Shown: one piece after another, positions 52,292 to 59,909 of the stretch
Position numbering within the stretch: the first letter of the stretch is position 1
Layout: each line of letters begins with the position of its first letter
Origin: an uncultured Clostridia bacterium
Lineage (GTDB): Bacteria; Bacillota; Clostridia; Christensenellales; UBA1242
Assembly: GCA_944383685.1 (NCBI GenBank)
Contig: CALWQM010000005.1
Span: 20,619 to 84,618 of the forward strand
DNA length: 64,000 bases
Direction of reading: 5' to 3'
Program-made: the position numbers and the translations under genes
Notes under the pieces: generated by a model
The model's input: the letters and a program-made list of their open reading frames with translations, nothing else
What the model was told of the DNA's origin: nothing
The model's database searches: none

Positions 52292-53164
52292 ATGATAGAT
52301 ATTTTTGAAGAACTTAATAAGAAATTTAACATAGTAGAAAAAACTAGAAATTTAAGTAATTATATAATTGAAGAAAAAGAAATAAATCTTTATGGCAATT
52401 ATATATCATTTTATGACCTACTTGATAGAGTCTTTCACTATTGGGAGTTAAATAATAATTATAAAAACTTAGATGATATGTTATGTGATATGCAAATATT
52501 AAATCACGAAGAAGTTTATTATTTAAATGATTGTAGTGATACTCGCAATTTTATAATTAAAGATGAAATGCAATGCTATAAGTTCTTGCAATTTTTAAAA
52601 AACTCTTTAAATTTTTTAGAAAAGTATTTAAAAAATAATTATAAAGAAATATTTAATGCTCTGGAAATTAAGATAAAGTCAATAGTAAATCAAGTTAATC
52701 TTGATTTTACTTACGATCAATCAAAGGGTTATTATAAGTTAATTGAAAACAAACAACTAGTTCGAGAAATTGCAGATAAATCGTGTAAGGATGTTGCAAT
52801 TCGCTTATATGAATATAACGCAATAGATAATAAAAACAATTTAGAAAAGAAAAAAGAAATATTATTCTATTTAGCAACTATAACTGAACCTATTACAAAA
52901 ACTTATAAGAAAAAAGCAGGGGACATATATGATTTATATCATATACTTGATTTTGCACTTAATAACTTTCATATTCGCCATAATAACAAAACAGGGACAA
53001 AAAAGAAAGCATATATTGCAAGTTTGACAGATGAAGAATTGATAAAGATTTATGATAAAGTTTACGATTTAATTTTAGAAGTATTGAGCATTGAATATGC
53101 AAAGAATTCTTTATCTGGATTAACAGATTTAAAAGATAAGTTTGACAAAAAAATTTTAAATTAG
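52292..53164 (+). CDS. Hypothetical island protein, helical
   Basis: I do not recognise this 290-residue protein. It is rich in Asn, Lys, Tyr, Asp and Leu and appears helical. The last third contains DLYHILDFALNNFHIRHNN followed by a Lys/Thr turn and an EELIKIYDKVYDLILEVL helix. This layout recalls the C-terminal domains of abortive-infection-type proteins but lacks a proper R-x4-6-H HEPN motif, so a defence role is only a suggestion. AAGGAG precedes the ATG. It stands alone, ending at a bidirectional terminator. Confidence 0.5.
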   Translation: MIDIFEELNKKFNIVEKTRNLSNYIIEEKEINLYGNYISFYDLLDRVFHYWELNNNYKNLDDMLCDMQILNHEEVYYLNDCSDTRNFIIKDEMQCYKFLQFLKNSLNFLEKYLKNNYKEIFNALEIKIKSIVNQVNLDFTYDQSKGYYKLIENKQLVREIADKSCKDVAIRLYEYNAIDNKNNLEKKKEILFYLATITEPITKTYKKKAGDIYDLYHILDFALNNFHIRHNNKTGTKKKAYIASLTDEELIKIYDKVYDLILEVLSIEYAKNSLSGLTDLKDKFDKKILN

Positions 53165-53167
53165 ATT

Positions 53168-53201
53168 ATAAAAATACGAGCCTTGCACTCGTATTTTTTA
53201 T
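53168..53201. terminator. Bidirectional terminator
   Basis: AAAAATACGAG pairs with CTCGTATTTTT and is flanked by A and T tracts. It separates the convergent genes at 52292 and 53515. Confidence 0.85.
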
Positions 53202-53515
53202 CTATTCTTCAAAAGGTTTATAATTGACTCCTTAGTTATAGGTGAAGAGTGTTTGAGTAAGTCAATGATTTCTTTATCTTTATTATATTGATTTATATCA
53301 TAGTAAAAAAATTCGGTTTCAGTCATTCCACAGGCAGAAATGATTTCAAGCAAAGCCGAAACGGAAGGCTCAAAACTATCATTCTTAGATTCAAGCCTTG
53401 AAATGTAGGCTTCATTTTTTCCAATTCTTAAACTTAAATCACGAGCAGATAAGCCCGCTTTATTTCTCGCTTGACCAATTCTAAAAACAACATCATTCTT
53501 ATTCATTTCAGCCAC
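53198..53515 (-). CDS. XRE-family transcriptional regulator
   Basis: The protein has 105 residues. The helix-turn-helix spans about residues 10-65, with RIGQARNKAGLSARDLSLR, GKNEAYISRLE and a SALLEIISACGM helix. The short C-terminal extension ends in two small helices. It is divergent from the Nmad3 operon, and TTGCA/TGCAA repeats between them overlap the operon's promoter, so it probably represses that operon and itself. Confidence 0.85.
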   Translation of the reverse strand: MAEMNKNDVVFRIGQARNKAGLSARDLSLRIGKNEAYISRLESKNDSFEPSVSALLEIISACGMTETEFFYYDINQYNKDKEIIDLLKHSSPITKESIINLLKNR

Positions 53516-53599
53516 CTCGTATATAAAAAATTATAAATGATTATTCCAGATTAACCCCTTTTATATAACTTGTAAAAATTACATATCATGAAAGATTTA

Positions 53600-53650
53600 T
53601 TGCATTTATAGGTGCATTCGCTTGCATATAAGTGCAAAATATGCTATTAT
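53600..53650 (+). promoter_or_regulatory. Promoter and tandem operator repeats of the Nmad3 operon
   Basis: TTGCAT (53622-53627), a 17-bp spacer and TATTAT (53645-53650) form a promoter. Two related repeats, TTGCA-N8-TGCA (53600-53616) and TTGCA-N6-TGCAA (53622-53637), lie on and just before the -35 element. They sit between the divergent XRE gene and the Nmad3 gene and are likely XRE binding sites. Confidence 0.55.
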
Positions 53651-53670
53651 TTTTACAAGTGAGGTGTAAT

Positions 53671-54528
53671 TTGAAAATAATTCTAAGCAGAAAAGGTGTT
53701 GATAGTGGAAATTGTAAGGCTTCAAACCTAGTGTTATTTAATAATCTTGGTCAAAGCGAAGTAATTATGATTCCTATTCCAAATGATGACGATAAAATAG
53801 CCTACAAAGATATAATTTTTTCAAGAAATTATGAAAGAGATTTATATACAAAAGGCTATCTAAAAAGTTTTAATATTGACATTTCTTCACACTGCCATTT
53901 AGACCCGAATCTGACAAACTATTATGAAGATTTAAAGTTCTTAGGCTCAGCGGGTCAAGTCGGCTCTTCACAAACGCATTTAGAAAATCAAAGAATAAAA
54001 GTTGGAGATATTTTTATATTTTTCGGCAGATTTGAGTTCCAAAAGATTTCAACTGACAGCGTAGAAACTATAATGAAAGACAAACATGTTATGTTCGGCT
54101 ATCTTCAAATAGGCGAAATTATATACCCAAACAAATTGACAAAGCAAGAAAGAGATTTCTATGAGAAAAAATACCCGTGGATTACGACTCAACCACACTG
54201 GAATTTTGAAAAGTATAAAGACATAGAAAACAACTGCATTTATGTAGCAAGAGATAAGTGTTCTTTTGATGAAAACATCAAGGGTTATGGAGTGTTTGAG
54301 TTTAATGAAAACTTAATTTTAACTAAAAAAGGAAAGTCTATATCTCAATGGAAACTACCTAGACCTTTAAGACGGTTAAATATAAGTTATCATGATAAAT
54401 CAAACCGAAAGTGGACTTACTTTCAATCGGCTGTGCGTGGACAAGAGTTCGTTATTGAAGAAAAAAAGAAAGTGGAAAAATGGGCTGTAAACTTAATTAA
54501 AAACTATGTAAATAAAGGAGATATATAA
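53671..54528 (+). CDS. Nmad3 (nucleotide modification-associated domain 3) protein
   Basis: The start is a TTG at 53671, with GAGGTG eight bases upstream. It gives MKIILSRKGVDSGN as the N-terminus, exactly where the family begins; a longer frame from 53632 would overlap the promoter. The protein has 285 residues. Nmad3 landmarks are the IILSRKGxDS start, SHCHLDPNL near 72, GQVGSSQTHLENQ near 97, GDIFIFFGRF near 115 and a HVMFGYLQIGE segment near 139. Nmad proteins are linked by genome context to modified DNA bases in phages and mobile elements; the reaction of Nmad3 is not established. The zinc-ribbon gene follows two bases after its stop (TAA, T, ATG). Confidence 0.75.
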   Translation: MKIILSRKGVDSGNCKASNLVLFNNLGQSEVIMIPIPNDDDKIAYKDIIFSRNYERDLYTKGYLKSFNIDISSHCHLDPNLTNYYEDLKFLGSAGQVGSSQTHLENQRIKVGDIFIFFGRFEFQKISTDSVETIMKDKHVMFGYLQIGEIIYPNKLTKQERDFYEKKYPWITTQPHWNFEKYKDIENNCIYVARDKCSFDENIKGYGVFEFNENLILTKKGKSISQWKLPRPLRRLNISYHDKSNRKWTYFQSAVRGQEFVIEEKKKVEKWAVNLIKNYVNKGDI

Positions 54529-54529
54529 T

Positions 54530-54673
54530 ATGAAGTGTCCAAAATGTAAAAATTATGCAGTGCAAGATTTAGGGAAATTGCAAAGAAGTTTTTTAGACAG
54601 ACTATGTAATGCTACTGAGAAAGATAAACATACCTATCAATGCAAAAAATGTGGGCATGTGTGGGTGGAATAG
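54530..54673 (+). CDS. Small zinc-ribbon protein
   Basis: The 47-residue protein has two CxxC knuckles: CPKC at residues 3-6 and CKKC at 38-41, followed by GHVW. The pattern is a classic zinc ribbon of the kind that binds nucleic acid or protein partners. AAAGGAG lies nine bases before the ATG, inside the end of the Nmad3 gene, so the two are expected to be co-translated. It is a likely accessory to Nmad3. Confidence 0.7.
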   Translation: MKCPKCKNYAVQDLGKLQRSFLDRLCNATEKDKHTYQCKKCGHVWVE

Positions 54674-54965
54674 TATAAAAAAACGAACGGGACTTGCAAT
54701 TGCAGGCGAAATTTTAGAAATAATCGTAGGCGTCAGTTGGCTTGGCTATGCATTATTCACTTTGAGTATAGAAGAAAACGGATAAGTTATAGAAAAATAT
54801 AATCAAAATGTTCAAGCGGTTAACGAACAACCACAAACAAAAAATGAGTATAAGGAAGAAAAGGCTAACGAAACACAACCGCCACCAACAAGAGTTATGC
54901 CACCGCTTCCGCCAGAGATAAAGGCAAAACTCGAACAAGATAAAAAAGAAGATAATACGCAATAA
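54657..54965 (+). pseudogene. Small single-helix membrane protein with Pro-rich tail, interrupted by a TAA
   Basis: A frame overlapping the zinc-ribbon gene by 17 bp encodes MCGWNSIKKRTG, a membrane helix (AIAGEILEIIVGVSWLGYAL) and then a TAA at 54783-54785. The same frame continues without further stops for 59 codons: a Gln/Glu/Lys-rich part and a Pro-rich TQPPPTRVMPPLPPEIK segment, to TAA at 54963. A single CAA to TAA change would explain this. The upstream 42 residues may still be made as a small membrane peptide. Confidence 0.45.
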
Positions 54966-54972
54966 AAAGAAG

Positions 54973-55007
54973 AAATCTCCGTTATAGATTTATAAGGAGA
55001 TTTTTTT
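54973..55007 (+). terminator. Terminator-like hairpin whose 3' arm contains the next gene's Shine-Dalgarno
   Basis: AAATCTCC (54973-54980) pairs with GGAGATTT (54996-55003), followed by T residues. The GGAG of the right arm is also the only ribosome binding site for the ATG at 55008. Formation of the hairpin would both end transcription and hide the ribosome site. Confidence 0.6.
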
Positions 55008-55268
55008 ATGTTGTATTTATTTGATAAAAGCGGAAAAAGAATAGGTTATATAAGAGTTAACGGGCATGTTTCATTCTGTTTTGACAGTCAAGGCAGGCAG
55101 ATAGGAAGAATGGCAGAAAGCGGAAACTATATTTTTCTATATAATGGAAGCGGAAATCTTATCGCAAGTTTTAATGGTAGACACACATACGACAGCCACA
55201 GCAACTTAATAGGAAAAGGCAACTTACTTTATAATATTCTATACCCTACACTTGCAAAAATACGCTGA
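55008..55268 (+). CDS. Small four-repeat beta-flower-like protein
   Basis: The 86-residue protein is made of four imperfect repeats of about 19 residues with the core F/Y-D-x-x-G-x-x-I-G: LFDKSGKRIGYI, CFDSQGRQIGRM, LYNGSGNLIASF and YDSHSNLIGKG. This matches the short proteins described as four-fold beta flower. They are frequent in mobile elements, and their role is unclear. Translation is likely to depend on the hairpin that overlaps its ribosome binding site. Confidence 0.6.
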   Translation: MLYLFDKSGKRIGYIRVNGHVSFCFDSQGRQIGRMAESGNYIFLYNGSGNLIASFNGRHTYDSHSNLIGKGNLLYNILYPTLAKIR

Positions 55269-55332
55269 CTTATATCTCAAAGGCTTTCAAATAGGCTTGG
55301 AAGCGGTAAAAAGCATTCTCTCGGTAAATTTA

Positions 55333-56049
55333 TTATTCTTCTACCCCATATATCTCAATATAATCTTTAACCGCTTTTTTCACTGCATCTGTTTGTGTTT
55401 CGTCTTGCACTTTTTTAAAGATAGATCTAGCCATTTTTTGTAGTTCATAATAAACACTATCTTCATTTGTTTCACATTTATCGAAATATTTTTCCATATT
55501 TCCATTGTATAATGCTTGATATATTTTTTTATCATCTCTATTTCTTGAATTTTTAAAAGAAGCATTACGAAAATTCTCCAAAGACTCATCAAATTCTTTA
55601 TTAGTTTTTTTAATTTTTTCAAACGCAGAACTTATACATGATAAACAACTTCTAAAATTAGAATCATTTAATAAATATTTTAATGCATAAATTTCATCTT
55701 CTTTCATTACTGGACAATTAGTAAAGTTAAAATCATTTTTTAATGAATTGAGAGTATCTAATATAAGCACTAATTCTTCATATTTATAATCTAATAATGA
55801 TAAATCATTTTTATTATCAACGGGAAGTATTTTAAGAAATGGTATATTAAATTTGATATTTTTCTTTTTTGATTCTATTCTACAAATATTCCAATAATTA
55901 AATATCGTTAAAAATGGCAAGTTATTACCTTCTTTTTCATAGTTCTGCAATGTTCTAGTTGAAACGCCAAGTAATTTAGCCATTTTTTCTTGTGATAATT
56001 TTGCATACAATCGGCAATGCTGTAAATATTCAGCCACATGGTCTTTCAT
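55333..56049 (-). CDS. XRE-family regulator with long C-terminal helical region
   Basis: The protein has 238 residues. The N-terminal helix-turn-helix spans about residues 8-45 (CRLYAKLSQEKMAKLLGVS, TRTLQNYEKEG). The remaining 180 residues are helical, rich in Lys, Asn and Glu, and unlike a known sensor domain. It is divergent from the excisionase-integrase genes. A CACGAA-N7-TTCGTG palindrome lies just upstream of its start, and it probably regulates itself and the integration module. Confidence 0.75.
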   Translation of the reverse strand: MKDHVAEYLQHCRLYAKLSQEKMAKLLGVSTRTLQNYEKEGNNLPFLTIFNYWNICRIESKKKNIKFNIPFLKILPVDNKNDLSLLDYKYEELVLILDTLNSLKNDFNFTNCPVMKEDEIYALKYLLNDSNFRSCLSCISSAFEKIKKTNKEFDESLENFRNASFKNSRNRDDKKIYQALYNGNMEKYFDKCETNEDSVYYELQKMARSIFKKVQDETQTDAVKKAVKDYIEIYGVEE

Positions 56050-56065
56050 AATTTCCTCTTTTAAA

Positions 56066-56098
56066 CACGAATAAATACTTCGTGTTTTTTTATTATAG
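56066..56098 (-). promoter_or_regulatory. Operator and -10 element of the XRE regulator gene
   Basis: CACGAA-N7-TTCGTG (56066-56084) lies directly downstream of a minus-strand TATAAT (56093-56098), 17 bp before the regulator's start. The position fits autorepression. The same sequence could also form a short hairpin with a T run on the plus strand. Confidence 0.45.
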
Positions 56099-56119
56099 CA
56101 TATCTAAAACAATTTTCAC

Positions 56120-56151
56120 ACAATAATTCAGTAAAAAAATTGAATTATTGT
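56120..56151. repeat. Perfect 11-bp inverted repeat between the regulator and the excisionase gene
   Basis: ACAATAATTCA (56120-56130) is repeated inverted at 56141-56151 around a 10-base AT-rich spacer. It lies between divergent genes and may be a regulatory or recombination-protein binding site. Confidence 0.45.
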
Positions 56152-56259
56152 TAAAAACATGACATTATATTAGCGTTGCAACATATATACGCCCTTTTTA
56201 GGGAAAATGGTTGGTTTTTCTATTTTGATAAGGCATGATAATTAAAGGAGGTGATGACT

Positions 56260-56454
56260 ATGTATAGGACTATCAGCGAAACGCTAGATATCATTAAGAG
56301 TTTAGATAAGAATACTTCTATAACTCTTTACTATCTTAGATGTCTATGTAAGACTGGTCAGATTCAAGTGTTGAATGCTGGCGGGAAAATATTGATAAAT
56401 TTAAATAGTCTAGGAGAGTTCTTGCAACTCGACTTAACTAAAAATATAATTTAA
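56260..56454 (+). CDS. Excisionase-like small DNA-binding protein
   Basis: The ATG at 56260 is preferred because AAAGGAGG lies at ideal distance; a GTG/ATG nine bases upstream overlaps the site. The 64-residue protein has an SETLDIIKSL helix, a YYLRCLCKTGQIQVLNAGG recognition and wing segment and a LINLNSLGEFL end, as in MerR-like excisionases (HTH_17). The protein encoded at 62549-62806 has the same layout. Together with the integrase downstream it forms an excision module. Confidence 0.65.
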   Translation: MYRTISETLDIIKSLDKNTSITLYYLRCLCKTGQIQVLNAGGKILINLNSLGEFLQLDLTKNII

Positions 56455-56468
56455 AAGGAGATTTATAA

Positions 56469-56819
56469 ATGGAAGTATTAGATAAAATTGTAGAGAAGTT
56501 AGATTTATCTCATTATTATTCATACAATGGGTTTTACGAGATAGGTATATCTGACACTCTGGAATTGCATATTTTATGTAGAAATTCTATGACTGGAAAA
56601 AATAAATATCATAGAAAAAGTATTTCTAATGATAAAAGATTAAAGGGAGAAGAATTTAATGAGTGGCTACGAAAAGAACTCTATAAATTCATCAAGTTGA
56701 AAACACAGGGAATTTACTATTTCGTTCCTTATGAAGTAAAGGAGGCTGAAAATGGCGACGATATACAAGAGAGTATTGAAAAACGGAAAAGTCAATTATG
56801 GCATTCAAATCAAGGTTAA
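56469..56819 (+). CDS. Hypothetical protein overlapping the integrase start
   Basis: The 116-residue frame follows the excisionase gene by 14 bp with AAAGGAG before the ATG. It appears mixed alpha/beta and carries no domain that I recognise. Its last 68 bp overlap the integrase gene in another frame. The integrase has its own AAAGGAGG inside this gene, so the overlap seems real and may couple their translation. Confidence 0.5.
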   Translation: MEVLDKIVEKLDLSHYYSYNGFYEIGISDTLELHILCRNSMTGKNKYHRKSISNDKRLKGEEFNEWLRKELYKFIKLKTQGIYYFVPYEVKEAENGDDIQESIEKRKSQLWHSNQG

Positions 56820-58137
56820 AGGTGCGGACGGACGGTCAAAGTTTGTTTGCACCACTTGGAAGAACGAGAATAATCTTTCGGGTGTGCGTGCTGAAAAGGC
56901 TGCCAATGCATTCGCTGAGCAATGGGAAAAGGAGTATCGTGAAGGTCATATTCACGAACTCTCTATGGCTACCTTTGAGCAGGTTGCGAATGTTTGGCTG
57001 AACACTAGAAAATACAACATGTCAGATAACTATTATCTGCGTGCTATTGAGTGCATAAAGAGAATGTCAAACTTTTTTGGAAATAAAAGGTTTGTCGATT
57101 TGAAGGCTTTTGATATTCAACAGTTTTTTGTAAATATGAATGAGAGTCTTTATAAGGTTTCAAGGGCTAAAATCAAGCCGAATAAAGCGGTCGAATTTGA
57201 CGAGTTAGTAAAAGCCTATGGAGTTAAGAAAGCGAGCCGAGAAAGTGGTTTCAACCGTCCTACACTTTACTATGCACGAAAGGGAGAAATGATTGAGTTA
57301 AACTCTGCGAAACTTATCTGCGAGTTCTTTAATCTTAACACCTTTGAGTATTTTGAAAAGATTACAATTGAAAAGCACTATCGTAAAGAAACGATAATGA
57401 AATACAAGCGAGTTTTAAGCACGATTTATAACTACGCTATGTCTATTGAACTTGTAAATCGAAACTATGCCACGAGTGCCTACCTTAATAATGTTATAGG
57501 TGGCGAGCCGTCCAAAGAGATAGAAATTTTAACCGCCGAAGAGTTTGATAACTTTATGAAAGCCTTAGATAGAGAAAAAGATGTTTGGAAAATCATTCCG
57601 CTTTATATCTTGGCGACCACTGGAATAAGAACTTGTGAATTATGCGGACTTGAATGGCAAGATATAGACCTTGAAAATCGCTTGATAAAAATAAGAAGAA
57701 ACCGTCTTTATATCAATAATAAGGGAGTTATTACGAAAGAGTTAAAGACGAAGTATTCTAAACGAACCTTGCATATCTGCAATAGGCTTTGTGATAAACT
57801 TGTGCAGTTTAAAGAGTTGTATGATATGTTAAAGGAAAACGATAAAAAGTTTGATAAGTGTGGTGCTATCTTTTGTAATACGGACGGCACTCCACGCTTT
57901 CCGCACTATCTAAATAAACTGCTCAAAACTTATCTTATGAAAGCGGGCTGTAAAAAGGTGTCGTGTCATAAGATAAGGCACACATGGATAACAAGAATGG
58001 TTAGTCAAGGCGTGCCTGTGAATGTTGTTTCGAAACTTGCGGGACACGCTAATAGTGATATAACACTCAAAATTTACACGCACTATTGCCAAGATATAGA
58101 TAATTCAATAGATGCAATGGAAAAAATCTTTGCATAA
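56752..58137 (+). CDS. Tyrosine recombinase (integrase) with embedded helix-turn-helix, copy A
   Basis: The protein has 461 residues. An N-terminal arm-binding segment (MATIYKRVLKNGKVNYGI) is followed by the core-binding domain. Within it, at about residues 145-200, lies an extra segment with KKASRESGFNRPTLYYARKG, which reads as a helix-turn-helix. The catalytic domain has Arg in TTGIRTCELCGL (about 290), HxxR in CHKIRHTW (about 405), and His and the nucleophile Tyr in LAGHANSDITLKIYTHY (about 425-441). The stop has no plus-strand terminator. It would integrate or excise the island, with the 64-residue protein as directionality factor. Confidence 0.9.
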   Translation: MATIYKRVLKNGKVNYGIQIKVKGADGRSKFVCTTWKNENNLSGVRAEKAANAFAEQWEKEYREGHIHELSMATFEQVANVWLNTRKYNMSDNYYLRAIECIKRMSNFFGNKRFVDLKAFDIQQFFVNMNESLYKVSRAKIKPNKAVEFDELVKAYGVKKASRESGFNRPTLYYARKGEMIELNSAKLICEFFNLNTFEYFEKITIEKHYRKETIMKYKRVLSTIYNYAMSIELVNRNYATSAYLNNVIGGEPSKEIEILTAEEFDNFMKALDREKDVWKIIPLYILATTGIRTCELCGLEWQDIDLENRLIKIRRNRLYINNKGVITKELKTKYSKRTLHICNRLCDKLVQFKELYDMLKENDKKFDKCGAIFCNTDGTPRFPHYLNKLLKTYLMKAGCKKVSCHKIRHTWITRMVSQGVPVNVVSKLAGHANSDITLKIYTHYCQDIDNSIDAMEKIFA

Positions 58138-58139
58138 AA

Positions 58140-58165
58140 AATGGTAGGTCTAAAAGCCTACCATT
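58140..58165 (-). terminator. Terminator of the HEPN-motif gene
   Basis: AATGGTAGG pairs with CCTACCATT; on the minus strand the stem is followed by TTTTT. It lies between the convergent integrase and HEPN-motif genes. Confidence 0.75.
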
Positions 58166-58176
58166 GATAATTGATT

Positions 58177-59565
58177 TTAATCTTCTGACCTTGTATTTTT
58201 AATTATGTATGATTTATATTTTTCCCCATCTTTAAATTCTTGATCATTAGTGTCATATAATTTAAAGTCATCATTATGTGACTCTTTAAATTTAGCAAAT
58301 TCGTTTGTCCTTATATAATCTCTGAAAAGTGGCCATTCCATTATATCTTTAGCGCATATATAGTCTGATTTTTCCTTAATACCAATATAAATTGATTCTA
58401 TCTGGTCATTAATATTTGTATAATTATCACTTATTAGGGACTTAGCAACTTTAAATATAGGGCTTAAGTTTTGGACATTAAATCTAGAAAGATGTTGCTT
58501 TAACTCATCCTTTTCTCCAAGAGCTTTCAAACAACACATGTAATTTACATCAAAAATTTCTTTATAACCACAATTTTCAGAAAATCTAACTTTTCTTAAA
58601 TAACCATAAAGTATTTTTGCTATATTCCATTTTTCAGTTTGATAAAAAACCTTGAAAATAATAGCTTCAATAAATGATATATCATCGTTTGTAACACTTG
58701 TCTCTTCTCTATATATTGTTGCCATAAAAAGTTTAAAAATAACTAATACAATGGTTTCATAAATGGTGTTTTCGTAGTCTTTAGGGAAGTCTAATTTTCC
58801 ATTTTTTATATAATTCTTTTTTAATTTTTGAGACACATGTTTTTCATAAGCTTTGCTTACATTCCCTTCCCCATGTGTTAAAATATTTCTTCTATAATAT
58901 ATTTCATCAAATTGCTCATTAATATCTGAAAATAAATTTTTATTTATTTGAAGTTTTTCGCACACATCTGATAATTTTGTTGATCCAGATGTCAATTCTT
59001 CTCCAGCGTTTTCCACTATATTTTCAATTATTTTTTTTCTATCAAAATTTAAATTTTCTAATTCTTTTATAGATATTTCACATGTATGTAAAAACTTATG
59101 TGGATATAGGTAACAGTTTATTTTGTAAAGTTTAGTATAAAAAATTTCGTATAAAGTAAATAGGTTCTTACAATAATTTGCTACATTTAAATCCATAGAT
59201 GCATTGTTAGTAAAAAAAATTTTCACATTATCTTTTAATTCTTTTATTATATTTTGGTTTGTTTTTTCTTTTATTATAATTGAACCATTCTTTTCTATAA
59301 ATTCAAGTAATTCAGTTAACGCTGTGCCTTTATATGTGAAATTTTCTAATTTTTTTATAATTTCTCTTTTTTCATCATCATTACTTTTGCTAGATAATGA
59401 GTATATTTCTCCGATAATTTCAAACCCATCTTGTCTATCAAGTATACTTTCAACTTTATCAAGTAATGATGATTTAAGTAATAAAAAGTTTCGTTCCATT
59501 AAAAACAGAGAATTAAGTGTTTCATCTAATAAGTTTCTGCATTTCTCTCTAATTATTTTATCCAT
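58177..59565 (-). CDS. HEPN-motif protein, candidate defence or toxin RNase
   Basis: The ATG at 59565 has AGGAGTG upstream. The protein has 462 residues, appears all-helical and is rich in Asn, Lys and Ile. Residues 223-234 contain YYRRNILTHGEG, in which R-x4-H with Asn after the Arg is the catalytic signature of HEPN ribonucleases (R226 to H231). The segment before it is also helical, as in HEPN domains. The C-terminal 200 residues are unrecognised. It lies alone between integrase A and a tRNA gene, a typical place for cargo. An anti-phage or abortive-infection role is inference. Confidence 0.5.
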   Translation of the reverse strand: MDKIIREKCRNLLDETLNSLFLMERNFLLLKSSLLDKVESILDRQDGFEIIGEIYSLSSKSNDDEKREIIKKLENFTYKGTALTELLEFIEKNGSIIIKEKTNQNIIKELKDNVKIFFTNNASMDLNVANYCKNLFTLYEIFYTKLYKINCYLYPHKFLHTCEISIKELENLNFDRKKIIENIVENAGEELTSGSTKLSDVCEKLQINKNLFSDINEQFDEIYYRRNILTHGEGNVSKAYEKHVSQKLKKNYIKNGKLDFPKDYENTIYETIVLVIFKLFMATIYREETSVTNDDISFIEAIIFKVFYQTEKWNIAKILYGYLRKVRFSENCGYKEIFDVNYMCCLKALGEKDELKQHLSRFNVQNLSPIFKVAKSLISDNYTNINDQIESIYIGIKEKSDYICAKDIMEWPLFRDYIRTNEFAKFKESHNDDFKLYDTNDQEFKDGEKYKSYIIKNTRSED

Positions 59566-59688
59566 CAATCACTCCTAATGTATAGATTTTAAATTTGATC
59601 TTAGTATAACATATATTATTAAAAATTGCACTATTTTAAAATGGTTTTTAAAAAACTTCTTTAGAGAGAAATAACGTTTTAGAATCTT
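59566..59688. other. Gap between HEPN-motif gene and tRNA
   Basis: AT-rich sequence without a frame. TATAAT-like elements near 59605 may promote the HEPN-motif gene on the minus strand. Confidence 0.35.
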
Positions 59689-59765
59689 TGGTGTTCCCGC
59701 CCAGACTCTAACTGGGAATCTTCGCCTTAGGAGGGCGCTGCGTTATACAGTTACGCCACGGGAAC
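59689..59765 (-). tRNA. tRNA-Arg(CCT) with non-canonical elbow
   Basis: The cloverleaf folds with acceptor GTTCCCG/CGGGAAC, D-stem GCGT/ACGC, anticodon loop CTCCTAA (anticodon CCT, reading AGG), T-stem CCCAG/CTGGG, discriminator A and encoded CCA. The D-loop AACTGTATA has G18 but U19, and the T-loop TTAGAGT has A56 instead of C56, so the usual G19-C56 pair is replaced by U19-A56. A15-U48 is also consistent. One mismatch (27-43, G-A) is in the anticodon stem. The pairing suggests a folding tRNA, not a decayed copy. Confidence 0.8.
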
Positions 59766-59909
59766 ATGTAAAAAATATTAAATTTTAGGGGTAAAAATGG
59801 CGAAAGTATGGTTTTTTGAAAGTTGCACGATTTTGAGATTTGCTTGACCGCCCTATTTCAAAGGGTTTAAAGGCTCTTAGGTTCCGGATAAAGCAAAGCC
59901 TTAGGAGGG
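59724..59909. repeat. 12-bp direct repeat of the tRNA-Arg(CCT) anticodon-loop core
   Basis: GCCTTAGGAGGG occurs at 59724-59735, inside the anticodon arm of the tRNA, and at 59898-59909. Anticodon loops are common crossover sites for tyrosine recombinases. The pair may be a trace of an att site, but only 162 bp lie between the copies. Confidence 0.4.

Noticed and set aside
52292-53164. HEPN assignment for the 290-residue island protein
   Set aside because: The FHIRHNN segment has R directly followed by H and no R-x4-6-H spacing, so the motif is not met.
54783-54785. Reassigned TAA codon (alternative genetic code)
   Set aside because: TAA, TAG and TGA all end well-supported genes in this window, so a local mutation is simpler.
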